Part shown: one piece after another, positions 1-5,751 of the stretch
Position numbering within the stretch: position 1 is the stretch's first letter
Layout: each line of letters begins with the position of its first letter
Assembly (NCBI GenBank): GCA_039805565.1
Contig: JBDLTZ010000163.1
Coordinates: forward strand, 1-13,506
Direction: 5' to 3'
Source: CALJIC01 sp039805565
Lineage (GTDB): Bacteria > Chloroflexota > Chloroflexia > Chloroflexales > Roseiflexaceae
Length of the DNA stretch: 13,506 bases
Notes under the pieces: generated by a model
The model's input: only the letters and a program-made list of their open reading frames with translations
Told to the model about the DNA's origin: nothing
Database searches by the model: none
Position numbers and translations under genes: made by a program

Positions 1-572
1 AGAAGGAGCTTGGGCCGATCGATCAGCTCCCCGTCCCGGTCGAGAAGATCGCCGAGATCGTGCTGGATCTCAACATGGATTGGGACGAGTTCGATGAGAA
101 CATCCTCGCCCGGCTGAACTACCAGGATCGCGCGATTCAGCCGAACACCGCCCGCCGTGATCTCTTCGAGCGTAATCCGGGCGTGTACCACTTTACGATC
201 GCGCACGAGATGTATCACTACCTCGCGCACGTGGAAGACGATAATGGTCAGGGGAGGCTCGATCTCGCCGTCGAGCCGGTCGTCTTGAACCGGGCGAGGC
301 GGTCGATCGACGACCCGCAGGATCGGCGGCGCGAGTTTCAGGCGCAGCGCTTCGCTGCCTACCTCACGATGCCGGAGCATCTAGTGCTTCCTGCCATAGC
401 CCACGAGGATGTCACCAACCTGGCCGTGCTTCGGCGACTGGCTGTCAACTTCGGCGTTTCTGTCGAGGCGCTCAAGATTCGCCTGAAGACCCTCGGCCGC
501 CTCTACGAAGCACCGGATGGACGTCTCTACCGATCGATGGCTGAAGGTACGGGTCAGCTCTCGTTGCTATAA
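1..572 (+). CDS. ImmA/IrrE (M78-like) zinc metallopeptidase, 5' end missing
   Basis: The reading frame is open from base 3, left of any start, through to the TAA at 570-572, so the gene begins outside the window. The GTG at 60 is in frame but lies inside a conserved-looking stretch (a 'LPVPVEKIAEI' type segment, typical of the start of the ImmA domain), so I do not take it as the start. The zinc-peptidase motif HEMYH is at 204-218, and the downstream glutamate of 'REFQAQRFAAYLTMP' (about 333-335) matches the family's third metal ligand. The catalytic set is therefore complete. A helical tail follows ('LRRLAVNFGVSVEALKIRL'). Family members cleave or remodel XRE-type repressors encoded next to them, for example ImmA acting on ImmR. 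The partner repressor is presumably further left. About 230 bases of regulatory DNA separate it from the next operon, so it is probably a separate transcription unit. Confidence 0.85.
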   Translation, partial: KELGPIDQLPVPVEKIAEIVLDLNMDWDEFDENILARLNYQDRAIQPNTARRDLFERNPGVYHFTIAHEMYHYLAHVEDDNGQGRLDLAVEPVVLNRARRSIDDPQDRRREFQAQRFAAYLTMPEHLVLPAIAHEDVTNLAVLRRLAVNFGVSVEALKIRLKTLGRLYEAPDGRLYRSMAEGTGQLSLL

Positions 573-615
573 GCGCGTTCTCTGGTTCGGGATGAACGCT
601 TGAGTACAAGGGAAC

Positions 616-632
616 AGCTTGATCGGCAAGCT
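616..632. terminator. Possible weak hairpin after the metallopeptidase gene
   Basis: AGCTTG (616-621) and CAAGCT (627-632) form a perfect six-base inverted repeat with a five-base loop, 44 bases past the stop codon of the upstream gene. There is no following T-run, so it is at best a weak or factor-dependent terminator. Confidence 0.25.
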
Positions 633-639
633 TGTCCAT

Positions 640-693
640 ACTCATGAGTTGCGTTGAACAGTCAACACAAAACATACTACTTCCATATGGAAG
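640..693. promoter_or_regulatory. Cluster of three short palindromes upstream of the defence-like operon
   Basis: Three separate symmetric sites lie in AT-richer DNA: ACTCATGAGT (640-649, perfect), GTTGA-ACAG-TCAAC (653-666) and CTTCCATATGGAAG (680-693, a perfect 14-base palindrome). Such sites usually bind dimeric HTH regulators. The operon downstream encodes an XRE-type HTH protein that is a plausible ligand, but which protein binds is not shown by the sequence. Confidence 0.4.
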
Positions 694-714
694 AGCATGC
701 AAAGCTCGAGATGG

Positions 715-760
715 TTCTGACAATCTGACATATAAATAGAATGATTGACATTTGTCAGAA
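715..760. promoter_or_regulatory. TGACA-box operator with a perfect 9-base inverted repeat
   Basis: TTCTGACAA (715-723) and TTGTCAGAA (752-760) are perfect inverted repeats 28 bases apart. Between them, CTGACA recurs at 725-730, and TGACA-TT-TGTCA (746-757) is itself symmetric. At least four TGACA half-sites thus lie in 46 bases, and the rightmost group covers the candidate -35 element. This is the layout expected for an auto-repressed operon. The XRE-HTH protein encoded at 2848-4044 is my candidate ligand (inference). Confidence 0.5.
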
Positions 761-773
761 CATGCAGTACCCT
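745..773 (+). promoter_or_regulatory. Candidate sigma-70-type promoter of the four-gene operon
   Basis: A perfect -35 hexamer TTGACA (745-750) is followed after 17 bases by TACCCT (768-773), a poor -10 match. Transcription would start near 780, about 20 bases before the first gene's ATG, with its GGAGG at about 790-794. A TATAAA at 731-736 is an alternative -10 but lacks a recognisable -35. The -35 is embedded in the TGACA operator. Confidence 0.4.
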
Positions 774-801
774 CTCATTGTGAACGAACGGAGGTTCTAC
801 G

Positions 802-1425
802 ATGGATGGAGACCGTTACCACAAAGGTTTGGCTCTGCGCTATCAGTTGCTCTACAAGCAGATTGGGCAGCAGCGGTTTGACTCGCAGGAGCTTGCGCAC
901 AATGCGCTGCGCCCGCTCCTTAAGGACGTGCGCCAGTACGGCGAGCCCGTGCTGGTGTGGTTGACCGACGCGGCGGACATCATCGCACAGCGCCTGGCGC
1001 TGCCGATGGTTCGCGCACTCACCGACTGTGACGCGCTCAAGCAGGAGCTTGAGAGGATGTTGCAGCCGCTTCAGGCCCACACGCGTGGGAAGGAGTTCGC
1101 CTTGCTGGCCTGCGAGCGCTACCTCAACGACGTGAGCCTCATGACGGACGTAGGGCGTGCGCGGCAGGAGATCATTACCGGCTATTTCATGATCGCCTAC
1201 ACGGCGAACTTCGAGTCGCCGGCGCAGACCTCGCCCCGTACGACCCGGTTTAATCTCTCGCACGCGCAGATCGTCGAGCAGCTCCCGAGCATTCGTGCCC
1301 ACGTCGAGATCTACACGCGGCAGATGGCGGAGCGCATGGCCCGGTCGCCATGGCTTGGGCGCGTGGCGCTCCCCACGGCACCACGCGCCAGTCAGGTGGT
1401 CGGCCTTGGCGAGTTTCTGAGCTAG
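802..1425 (+). CDS. Protein of unknown family, first gene of the QueC-like/PIN operon
   Basis: A 207-aa protein that I do not recognise. The ATG at 802 is preceded by GGAGG at a good distance. The composition is that of a soluble, mainly alpha-helical protein, with long amphipathic stretches at roughly residues 85-110 and 150-185. There is no signal peptide, membrane segment or cysteine cluster. The C-terminal 25 residues (small and proline-containing) look extended. The next gene, a QueC-like enzyme, starts 18 bases after the stop. In Qat and type IV CBASS operons, QueC-like enzymes have a dedicated partner protein encoded beside them. By position this protein is the candidate partner or substrate, but it begins Met-Asp-Gly rather than with the Met-Gly start I recall for QatB. 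Function therefore remains open. Confidence 0.85.
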   Translation: MDGDRYHKGLALRYQLLYKQIGQQRFDSQELAHNALRPLLKDVRQYGEPVLVWLTDAADIIAQRLALPMVRALTDCDALKQELERMLQPLQAHTRGKEFALLACERYLNDVSLMTDVGRARQEIITGYFMIAYTANFESPAQTSPRTTRFNLSHAQIVEQLPSIRAHVEIYTRQMAERMARSPWLGRVALPTAPRASQVVGLGEFLS

Positions 1426-1443
1426 GAGCGGGAGGAGCAAGGG

Positions 1444-2835
1444 ATGAGCGCACACGATTACACGTTTGCTTTTGACCCAATCGGCGATACGTTTGGCACG
1501 GTGCGCATCACTGACCACGTCAAAGGGCGCTCCGTGCAGTTTCAAACGGCCGGAAGCGACCATCGGCTGCCGTACCGCGCCCCGCACGGCGTGCTCTCGC
1601 AGGCTGCCGACCTCATGGACCTAGCGCTTGCCGTCCATATTGCTGATCGCTCAGCTCCGCGCCGGCGCGAGTTCCCACGCCGGATACACGTCAGGCTGCC
1701 GGTGCGCGAAGTTGATCTCTTCGCGCACCCCGCCACGATCGAGCGCCTGAGTCGAACGCTTGATTGGTTCACCCGTGATTCGTGGACGTTCTCGTTTGAG
1801 CGGCGCTACGGCACGCGGCGTGTCGCAGAACGCCAGGTCAGCCTCTATGCAGCGTTCCGCGAGTCGCGTCCGACCGAAGTTGCGCTCTGGAGCGGTGGGC
1901 TGGACTCGTTTGCGGGGCTGTGGGCGCGGCTGACACACGACCCGGACAAGCGGTACATGCTGGTTGGCAGCGGCGCCAATACGATGATATTTCGACGCCA
2001 GGCCGACCTCATCCGCGAGCTGCGGTCGGTGACCCACACGCAACTTGACCTGACGCAGGTGCCGCTGCGTCTGCACACGCCGCACCGGACCGCTCGTAAT
2101 CGCCACCCGCGGACGCGCGGGTTCGTCTTCATGCTGATTGGGGCGATCGTCGCCGCGCTCGAAGGGCAGCAGGCGCTCCACATCTACGAGAATGGTATTG
2201 GGGCGCTGAATCTTCCCTTCCGCGACGCGGAGGTGGGCCTTGACCACTCGCGGGCTGTCCACCCGCTCTCGCTGCTCGCGGTGAGCGATCTCGTGTCGCA
2301 CTTGCTCGGCACGCCGTTCGCATGCATCAACCCCTTTCTGTTCTGTACCAAGGCCGAGCTGTGCGCGCCACTGCGCGGGACGGTGGGCGAGACGCTTATG
2401 CATCGCACCATATCGTGCGATTCGCGTCGCCGCCAGCCGGGATGTCCACCACAGTGCGGCCGCTGCTCGTCGTGCCTGCTGCGGCGGCATGCCCTGGCGT
2501 ACATCGGTGTGACCGACCAGACCCAGTACGCTTGCACCGACCTCGCAGACGATGCTGACCGCTTCGTGCTCGACCTCATGCTCACGCAGCGCGACCGCCT
2601 TCGGACGTGCTTGCAGACGAGCGACCCGTGGTTGGCGCTCAGCGCTACCTACTCTGAACTGGTGAAGGTGGTCGATCGCACGGCAAAGGCATCAGGTGCA
2701 TCCCGCTCCGACCTTACCGTGCAGCTGATGCGCCTGTACGCGCGGTACGTCCACGAGTGGGATGTGGTCGAGCCACGGCTGACTCTCGAGCAGAGCTTGA
2801 CCTTCACTGAGGCAGCGCCGCACACCCTATGTTGA
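1444..2835 (+). CDS. QueC-like ATP-pyrophosphatase (QatC/Cap9-type), extended
   Basis: 463 aa, with GGGAGGAG just before the ATG at 1444. The PP-loop SGGLDS (residues 150-155) binds the ATP pyrophosphate and marks the N-type PP-loop ATPase fold. A QueC-type zinc site is present downstream (C325, then C338-G-R-C341-S-S-C344, followed by LLRR). An 'ENGIGALNLPF' segment (249-259) lies between them. Canonical QueC (about 220-240 aa) makes preQ0 from CDG. This protein carries about 145 extra N-terminal and over 100 extra C-terminal residues, and no other queuosine gene is present. Both points argue against tRNA modification and for the defence-associated branch (QatC of Qat, Cap9 of type IV CBASS), where the chemistry is redirected to a protein. 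The enzymatic core looks intact. The exact reaction here is inference. Confidence 0.85.
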   Translation: MSAHDYTFAFDPIGDTFGTVRITDHVKGRSVQFQTAGSDHRLPYRAPHGVLSQAADLMDLALAVHIADRSAPRRREFPRRIHVRLPVREVDLFAHPATIERLSRTLDWFTRDSWTFSFERRYGTRRVAERQVSLYAAFRESRPTEVALWSGGLDSFAGLWARLTHDPDKRYMLVGSGANTMIFRRQADLIRELRSVTHTQLDLTQVPLRLHTPHRTARNRHPRTRGFVFMLIGAIVAALEGQQALHIYENGIGALNLPFRDAEVGLDHSRAVHPLSLLAVSDLVSHLLGTPFACINPFLFCTKAELCAPLRGTVGETLMHRTISCDSRRRQPGCPPQCGRCSSCLLRRHALAYIGVTDQTQYACTDLADDADRFVLDLMLTQRDRLRTCLQTSDPWLALSATYSELVKVVDRTAKASGASRSDLTVQLMRLYARYVHEWDVVEPRLTLEQSLTFTEAAPHTLC

Positions 2836-2847
2836 AAGGAGACCCGT

Positions 2848-4044
2848 ATGCTGCCGAATGTCCTCGACACGATCGACCTGCGCGCCTTGGGGCTCGAGCT
2901 TCAGGCCGCGCGCAAGCGCAAGGGCATGCGCCAGGAGGATGCGGCCAGGATCATCGGGGTGGCACGAACGACGATCACTGCTATTGAGAAGGGTGAGCGC
3001 AAGATTGCGGCCGCCGAACTGGTCGAGCTTGCGACGGCGTACGACTGCCAGATGAGTGATCTGGTCCGCCCGCGACCGGCAGTACAGCCGACGGTTGAGC
3101 AGTTCCGCGGCCCTGCGCAGCTCACGGAAGCCGACCGCGTGGTGATCGAGCCGGCGGTCGCCCAGCTGGTGGAATACGCACGACTTTACGTCGAGCTTGA
3201 GGTACTGCGTAAGTCGCCGCTCGTCCGCAAGTACCCGGCAGTCTACGCGACTCGTGGCCCCGTGCAGCGGGTGGCGGAGAACATCGCGATGGAGGAGCGG
3301 CAGCGCCTGTCGCTTGGTGACGGCCCGCTCCCCGCACTCCGCGAGCTGCTTGAGCAATACGTGGGGCTGCGCATCTTCTACCTACCGTTACCCAAGAAGT
3401 TCGCGGAGATCTATCTCTACGACGACGTGCTGGGTGGCTGCATAGCGGTCAACCGCCTCCACCCAGAGGAGCGGCGACGCTGGTCACTTGCCCATGGGTA
3501 TCTGCACTTCCTCGCACACCGCTACGTGACGGACGTGTCGTACGAGGAGGGCATGTATCGTGCCGCGACGGTCGAAGAGCGGCTTGGCGAAGCGTTTCCG
3601 CCGCCCTACCTGATGCCGGAAACGGGTCTCAAGCGTCGCTACCACGACATCGTTCAGATGAAGGGAGGCTTTGCGACCGCCGACCTGCTGACCCTGGCGC
3701 ACCTCTATGGCGTGTCAGTTCAGGCGCTAACACTGCGGCTAGAGGATCTCGACCTGCTGGCCGCCGGGACGTGGCAATCGCTCATGTCGCGGAAGTTCCC
3801 GATCGCGCAGTATCAGGCACAGCTTGGGCTTGAGCCGCTTCCGGCGGACAGCGCGATCTTCCCCCGGCGCTACCGACTCCTGGCCCTTGAGGCGCTGGCC
3901 GAGGGGCAGATCAGCGAGGAGCAGTTTGCGTCGATGCTACAGATGGACCGCCTGGAGGCGCGACAGACGGCAGAGGAGTTGCTGCGGGCTTCTGTGGCGG
4001 CCGACGAGTCGGATGGCGACGCAACCGCTGCGAGCGACGGCTAG
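2848..4044 (+). CDS. XRE-HTH regulator fused to an ImmA-like domain with altered active site
   Basis: 398 aa, with AAAGGAG seven bases before the ATG and 12 bases after the previous stop. Residues about 13-72 are an XRE/Cro-type helix-turn-helix ('LGLELQAARKRKGMRQEDAA', 'TTITAIEKGERKI'). Residues about 160-310 follow the ImmA/IrrE domain pattern, but the HExxH motif reads H216-G-Y-L-H220: the catalytic glutamate is glycine (codon GGG; GAG is one base away). Both histidines and the downstream glutamate (E244 in 'VEERLGEAFPPPYLMP') remain. The site may still hold metal but should not hydrolyse peptides by the usual mechanism. The acidic C-terminal tail is low complexity. The likely role is a DNA-binding sensor or repressor of its own operon, and perhaps antitoxin to the PIN protein encoded next. 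Confidence 0.88.
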   Translation: MLPNVLDTIDLRALGLELQAARKRKGMRQEDAARIIGVARTTITAIEKGERKIAAAELVELATAYDCQMSDLVRPRPAVQPTVEQFRGPAQLTEADRVVIEPAVAQLVEYARLYVELEVLRKSPLVRKYPAVYATRGPVQRVAENIAMEERQRLSLGDGPLPALRELLEQYVGLRIFYLPLPKKFAEIYLYDDVLGGCIAVNRLHPEERRRWSLAHGYLHFLAHRYVTDVSYEEGMYRAATVEERLGEAFPPPYLMPETGLKRRYHDIVQMKGGFATADLLTLAHLYGVSVQALTLRLEDLDLLAAGTWQSLMSRKFPIAQYQAQLGLEPLPADSAIFPRRYRLLALEALAEGQISEEQFASMLQMDRLEARQTAEELLRASVAADESDGDATAASDG

Positions 4045-4056
4045 GAGGAGCGCACG

Positions 4057-4626
4057 ATGTCGTCTTTCCCGTTATTCCGTGGTCGCCTTCTGCTGGACGC
4101 CTCGAGTGTCATCTCGCTTGTCGCGTCGGGACGGGTTGATGAGATGCTCGCGGCGCTCCCCGTTCGCGCCTGTGTCATCGATATCACGCGGCGACAGGAG
4201 ATTCGGTATATCTGGAGCGGGCCTGAGCCGAACGTCCGACAGCGGCGTGAGGCGATCGACCTCCAGCCGCTTATCAATCGTGGTCTGCTGAGTGAGGTGA
4301 GCCTCGACTTCGACGAAACCGTGACGATGGTAAACCTCGCTGCGCAGAATCTCGGTAACGGTGAGAGTGCGGCGACGGCCATCGCGCTCCACCGAGGGTG
4401 GGGCGTCTGCACCGATGATTTCGAGGCGCTCCCGCGCCTCCGTCGCTATGCGCCAAAGGTGGTGTTTCTCGCGACGTCGCAGATCATCCAGCAGTGGGCA
4501 ATCGAGTCGGCTGCCAGCGATGATACGATTCACGAGGTGTTGCGCTCTATGCGCATGCGTGGTGGTTACGGAATTTCCACCCGCGATGTGCTCGTGGCAT
4601 GGCTCCAGTCGTACGCGACAACATAG
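4057..4626 (+). CDS. PIN-domain nuclease-like protein, last gene of the operon
   Basis: 189 aa. AGGAGGAG overlaps the stop of the preceding gene, and the ATG is 12 bases after that stop. PIN-fold signatures are D14 in 'LLLDASSVISL', E48, E103 in 'GNGESAATAIA' and D120-D121 in 'VCTDDFEALPRL', which match the acidic residues that bind Mg/Mn in PIN ribonucleases. About 50 residues follow the fold and could contact a partner. PIN proteins paired with HTH antitoxins (VapBC and relatives) cleave RNA. XRE-ImmA/PIN pairs of this kind are also common. Here the pair is embedded with a QueC-like gene, so the PIN protein is the natural effector candidate. Active-site completeness is judged from pattern only. 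Confidence 0.8.
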   Translation: MSSFPLFRGRLLLDASSVISLVASGRVDEMLAALPVRACVIDITRRQEIRYIWSGPEPNVRQRREAIDLQPLINRGLLSEVSLDFDETVTMVNLAAQNLGNGESAATAIALHRGWGVCTDDFEALPRLRRYAPKVVFLATSQIIQQWAIESAASDDTIHEVLRSMRMRGGYGISTRDVLVAWLQSYATT

Positions 4627-4645
4627 TGGTACTACCAAAGATAGG

Positions 4646-4680
4646 CGTGCGGGAGCGGGGTGCGCTCCCACTCCCGCACG
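4646..4680 (+). terminator. Strong hairpin ending the four-gene operon
   Basis: CGTGCGGGAG (4646-4655) and CTCCCGCACG (4671-4680) are a perfect ten-base inverted repeat. GGGAGC and GCTCCC offer an alternative inner pairing. It begins 20 bases after the PIN gene stop. Only TTT follows on the + strand, and a short T-rich stretch (CTATCTTT) follows on the - strand. It may work in both directions between the two convergent operons. Confidence 0.55.
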
Positions 4681-4813
4681 GTTTCCGAAACTCCCAAAGG
4701 CTCTGACCCAGAAATTTGTATCACCAGCAACATTAATTGAGCAAGTGCAGGCGTTACGTTATCACCTGGACAACACCTGCATACCCTGCCGCGTGTCCCA
4801 CTCCCTGTCCGTC
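4681..4813. other. Intergenic stretch between convergent operons
   Basis: No gene seen. It holds TGCAGG (4746-4751) and CCTGCA (4776-4781) as an inverted repeat, around an imperfect 17-base symmetric element beginning GTTATCACC. This could be an operator, or an integrase core site at the border between the two compositionally different blocks. Neither use can be shown from the sequence. Confidence 0.3.
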
Positions 4814-5470
4814 TTAGGAATGCGTGTCGAACCGGCGCAGGCCGTGCGCGTCCAGGAGCACCTCCGCCCTCGCCACGCTCGCCGCGTCGCCGATCTGCTC
4901 AGCCCACGCCGCCGCCCGGTGCAGCATCCGCCAACCATAGCGCGGGTCGTCACGCCGGACCGCGAGCTCCCCCGCCAGCAGCCACACCGCGACCATCAGC
5001 GGCCGGGCCTTCACCTGGTCGGCCAGCATGCTCGCCCGGCCCACCAGGTCCCACGCCATCTCGACCGCCCCGCCCTCCGCGCAGCCGCGCGCCCGCTCAT
5101 ACAGCGCCAGCAGCTCCTCCCGCTCAGCCGGCGCGAGCGGCACCTCGGCGTCGATGAGCGGCCTGTCTACCGCCCGCCCCGCCGCCACGCACGCCGCGCA
5201 GCAGCGCGGGTAGCCGCCCCATCGCTCCGTCCCGTACCCCAAGGCCGCCCCGCACCGCGCGCAGTGCGACTGGAGGTGCTCCTCCGCCTCCACCAACGCC
5301 AGGCTCGGCTCCCCCGGCCGCCCCAGCCCCGCCAGCAGGGCGTGGAGCCCCGCCCGCAGGGCGCGGTACGCCGCCTCCTCCCCCAGCGCCTCGAGCGCCG
5401 GGCTCTCCGCCAGACCGACAAGCAGCTGCCGGACCGCGTGGGTAGTTGCCGTCGTGGATGTTGTAGTCAT
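4814..5470 (-). CDS. Zn-ribbon plus helical-repeat protein of unknown function
   Basis: 218 aa. The frame stays open far upstream because the DNA is so GC-rich. The real start is taken as the ATG at 5470, preceded on this strand by GAGGAG, and the text upstream of it is not protein-like. The first residues are threonine-rich (MTTTSTTATT). Residues 70-94 form a zinc-binding pattern (C70-x2-C73, then C90, C91 and C94). Residues about 115-212 are a run of helices in TPR-like pairing ('LLALYERA', 'AWDLVGRASMLADQ', 'GWRMLHRAAAWAEQ', 'ARAEVLLDAHG'). I do not recognise the family. Adaptor or DNA/RNA-binding roles would fit but are not demonstrated. It lies downstream of the Replic_Relax gene, separated by 281 bases containing an iteron-like array, so it may have its own promoter. 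Confidence 0.75.
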   Translation of the reverse strand: MTTTSTTATTHAVRQLLVGLAESPALEALGEEAAYRALRAGLHALLAGLGRPGEPSLALVEAEEHLQSHCARCGAALGYGTERWGGYPRCCAACVAAGRAVDRPLIDAEVPLAPAEREELLALYERARGCAEGGAVEMAWDLVGRASMLADQVKARPLMVAVWLLAGELAVRRDDPRYGWRMLHRAAAWAEQIGDAASVARAEVLLDAHGLRRFDTHS

Positions 5471-5551
5471 CGATGTCTCCTCAGTGATCAGCCCCGCCGG
5501 CCCAGCGCCGGCAGGGATCGTCGTTGCGGGACGGCGCACCGCCCCGAGCGG

Positions 5552-5579
5552 CCGCCCGCGCGGCTTTTGGCGCGGGCGG
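5552..5579. repeat. Perfect GC-only hairpin upstream of the Zn-ribbon gene
   Basis: CCGCCCGCGC (5552-5561) and GCGCGGGCGG (5570-5579) pair perfectly around an eight-base loop GGCTTTTG. No T-run follows on either side. It sits between the GACGCCC array and the gene starting at 5470 (- strand). It could be a factor-dependent terminator, a structured 5' leader or part of an origin-like region. Confidence 0.5.
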
Positions 5580-5648
5580 GGATGCGGTTCGTGGGCTACC
5601 TTGGCCGCCCCCCTGCCGCACCAGGACGTCCCCGGGCGCCCCTCCCTG

Positions 5649-5723
5649 GACGCCCAGACGGCGCCCAAGCGACGCCCAAGTGACGCCAATCCGACGCCCG
5701 ATCCGACGCCCGATCTGACGCCC
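5649..5723. repeat. Iteron-like array: seven GACGCCC units at 11-12 base spacing
   Basis: Units begin at 5649, 5660 (GGCGCCC), 5671, 5682 (GACGCCA), 5693, 5705 and 5717. Spacings are therefore 11, 11, 11, 11, 12 and 12 bases, and the last three units are the most alike (consensus on + strand GACGCCCGATC). A period of 11 is not a codon multiple and the stretch lies between genes, so it is not a coding repeat. One-turn spacing puts all units on one face of the helix, as in iterons that bind Rep or partition proteins, or in cooperative operators. Confidence 0.6.
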
Positions 5724-5751
5724 GAGCGGACAGGGGGAACGACGCGCCCCG

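Noticed and set aside
1444..2835. Ordinary queuosine biosynthesis QueC
   Set aside because: Twice the usual length, no queD/queE/queF/tgt neighbour, and operon partners of toxin/regulator type.
4361..5683. A 440-codon + strand frame spanning the PIN gene end and the Zn-ribbon gene
   Set aside because: Arg/Pro-rich text without domain features. It crosses the terminator hairpin and conflicts with two better supported genes.
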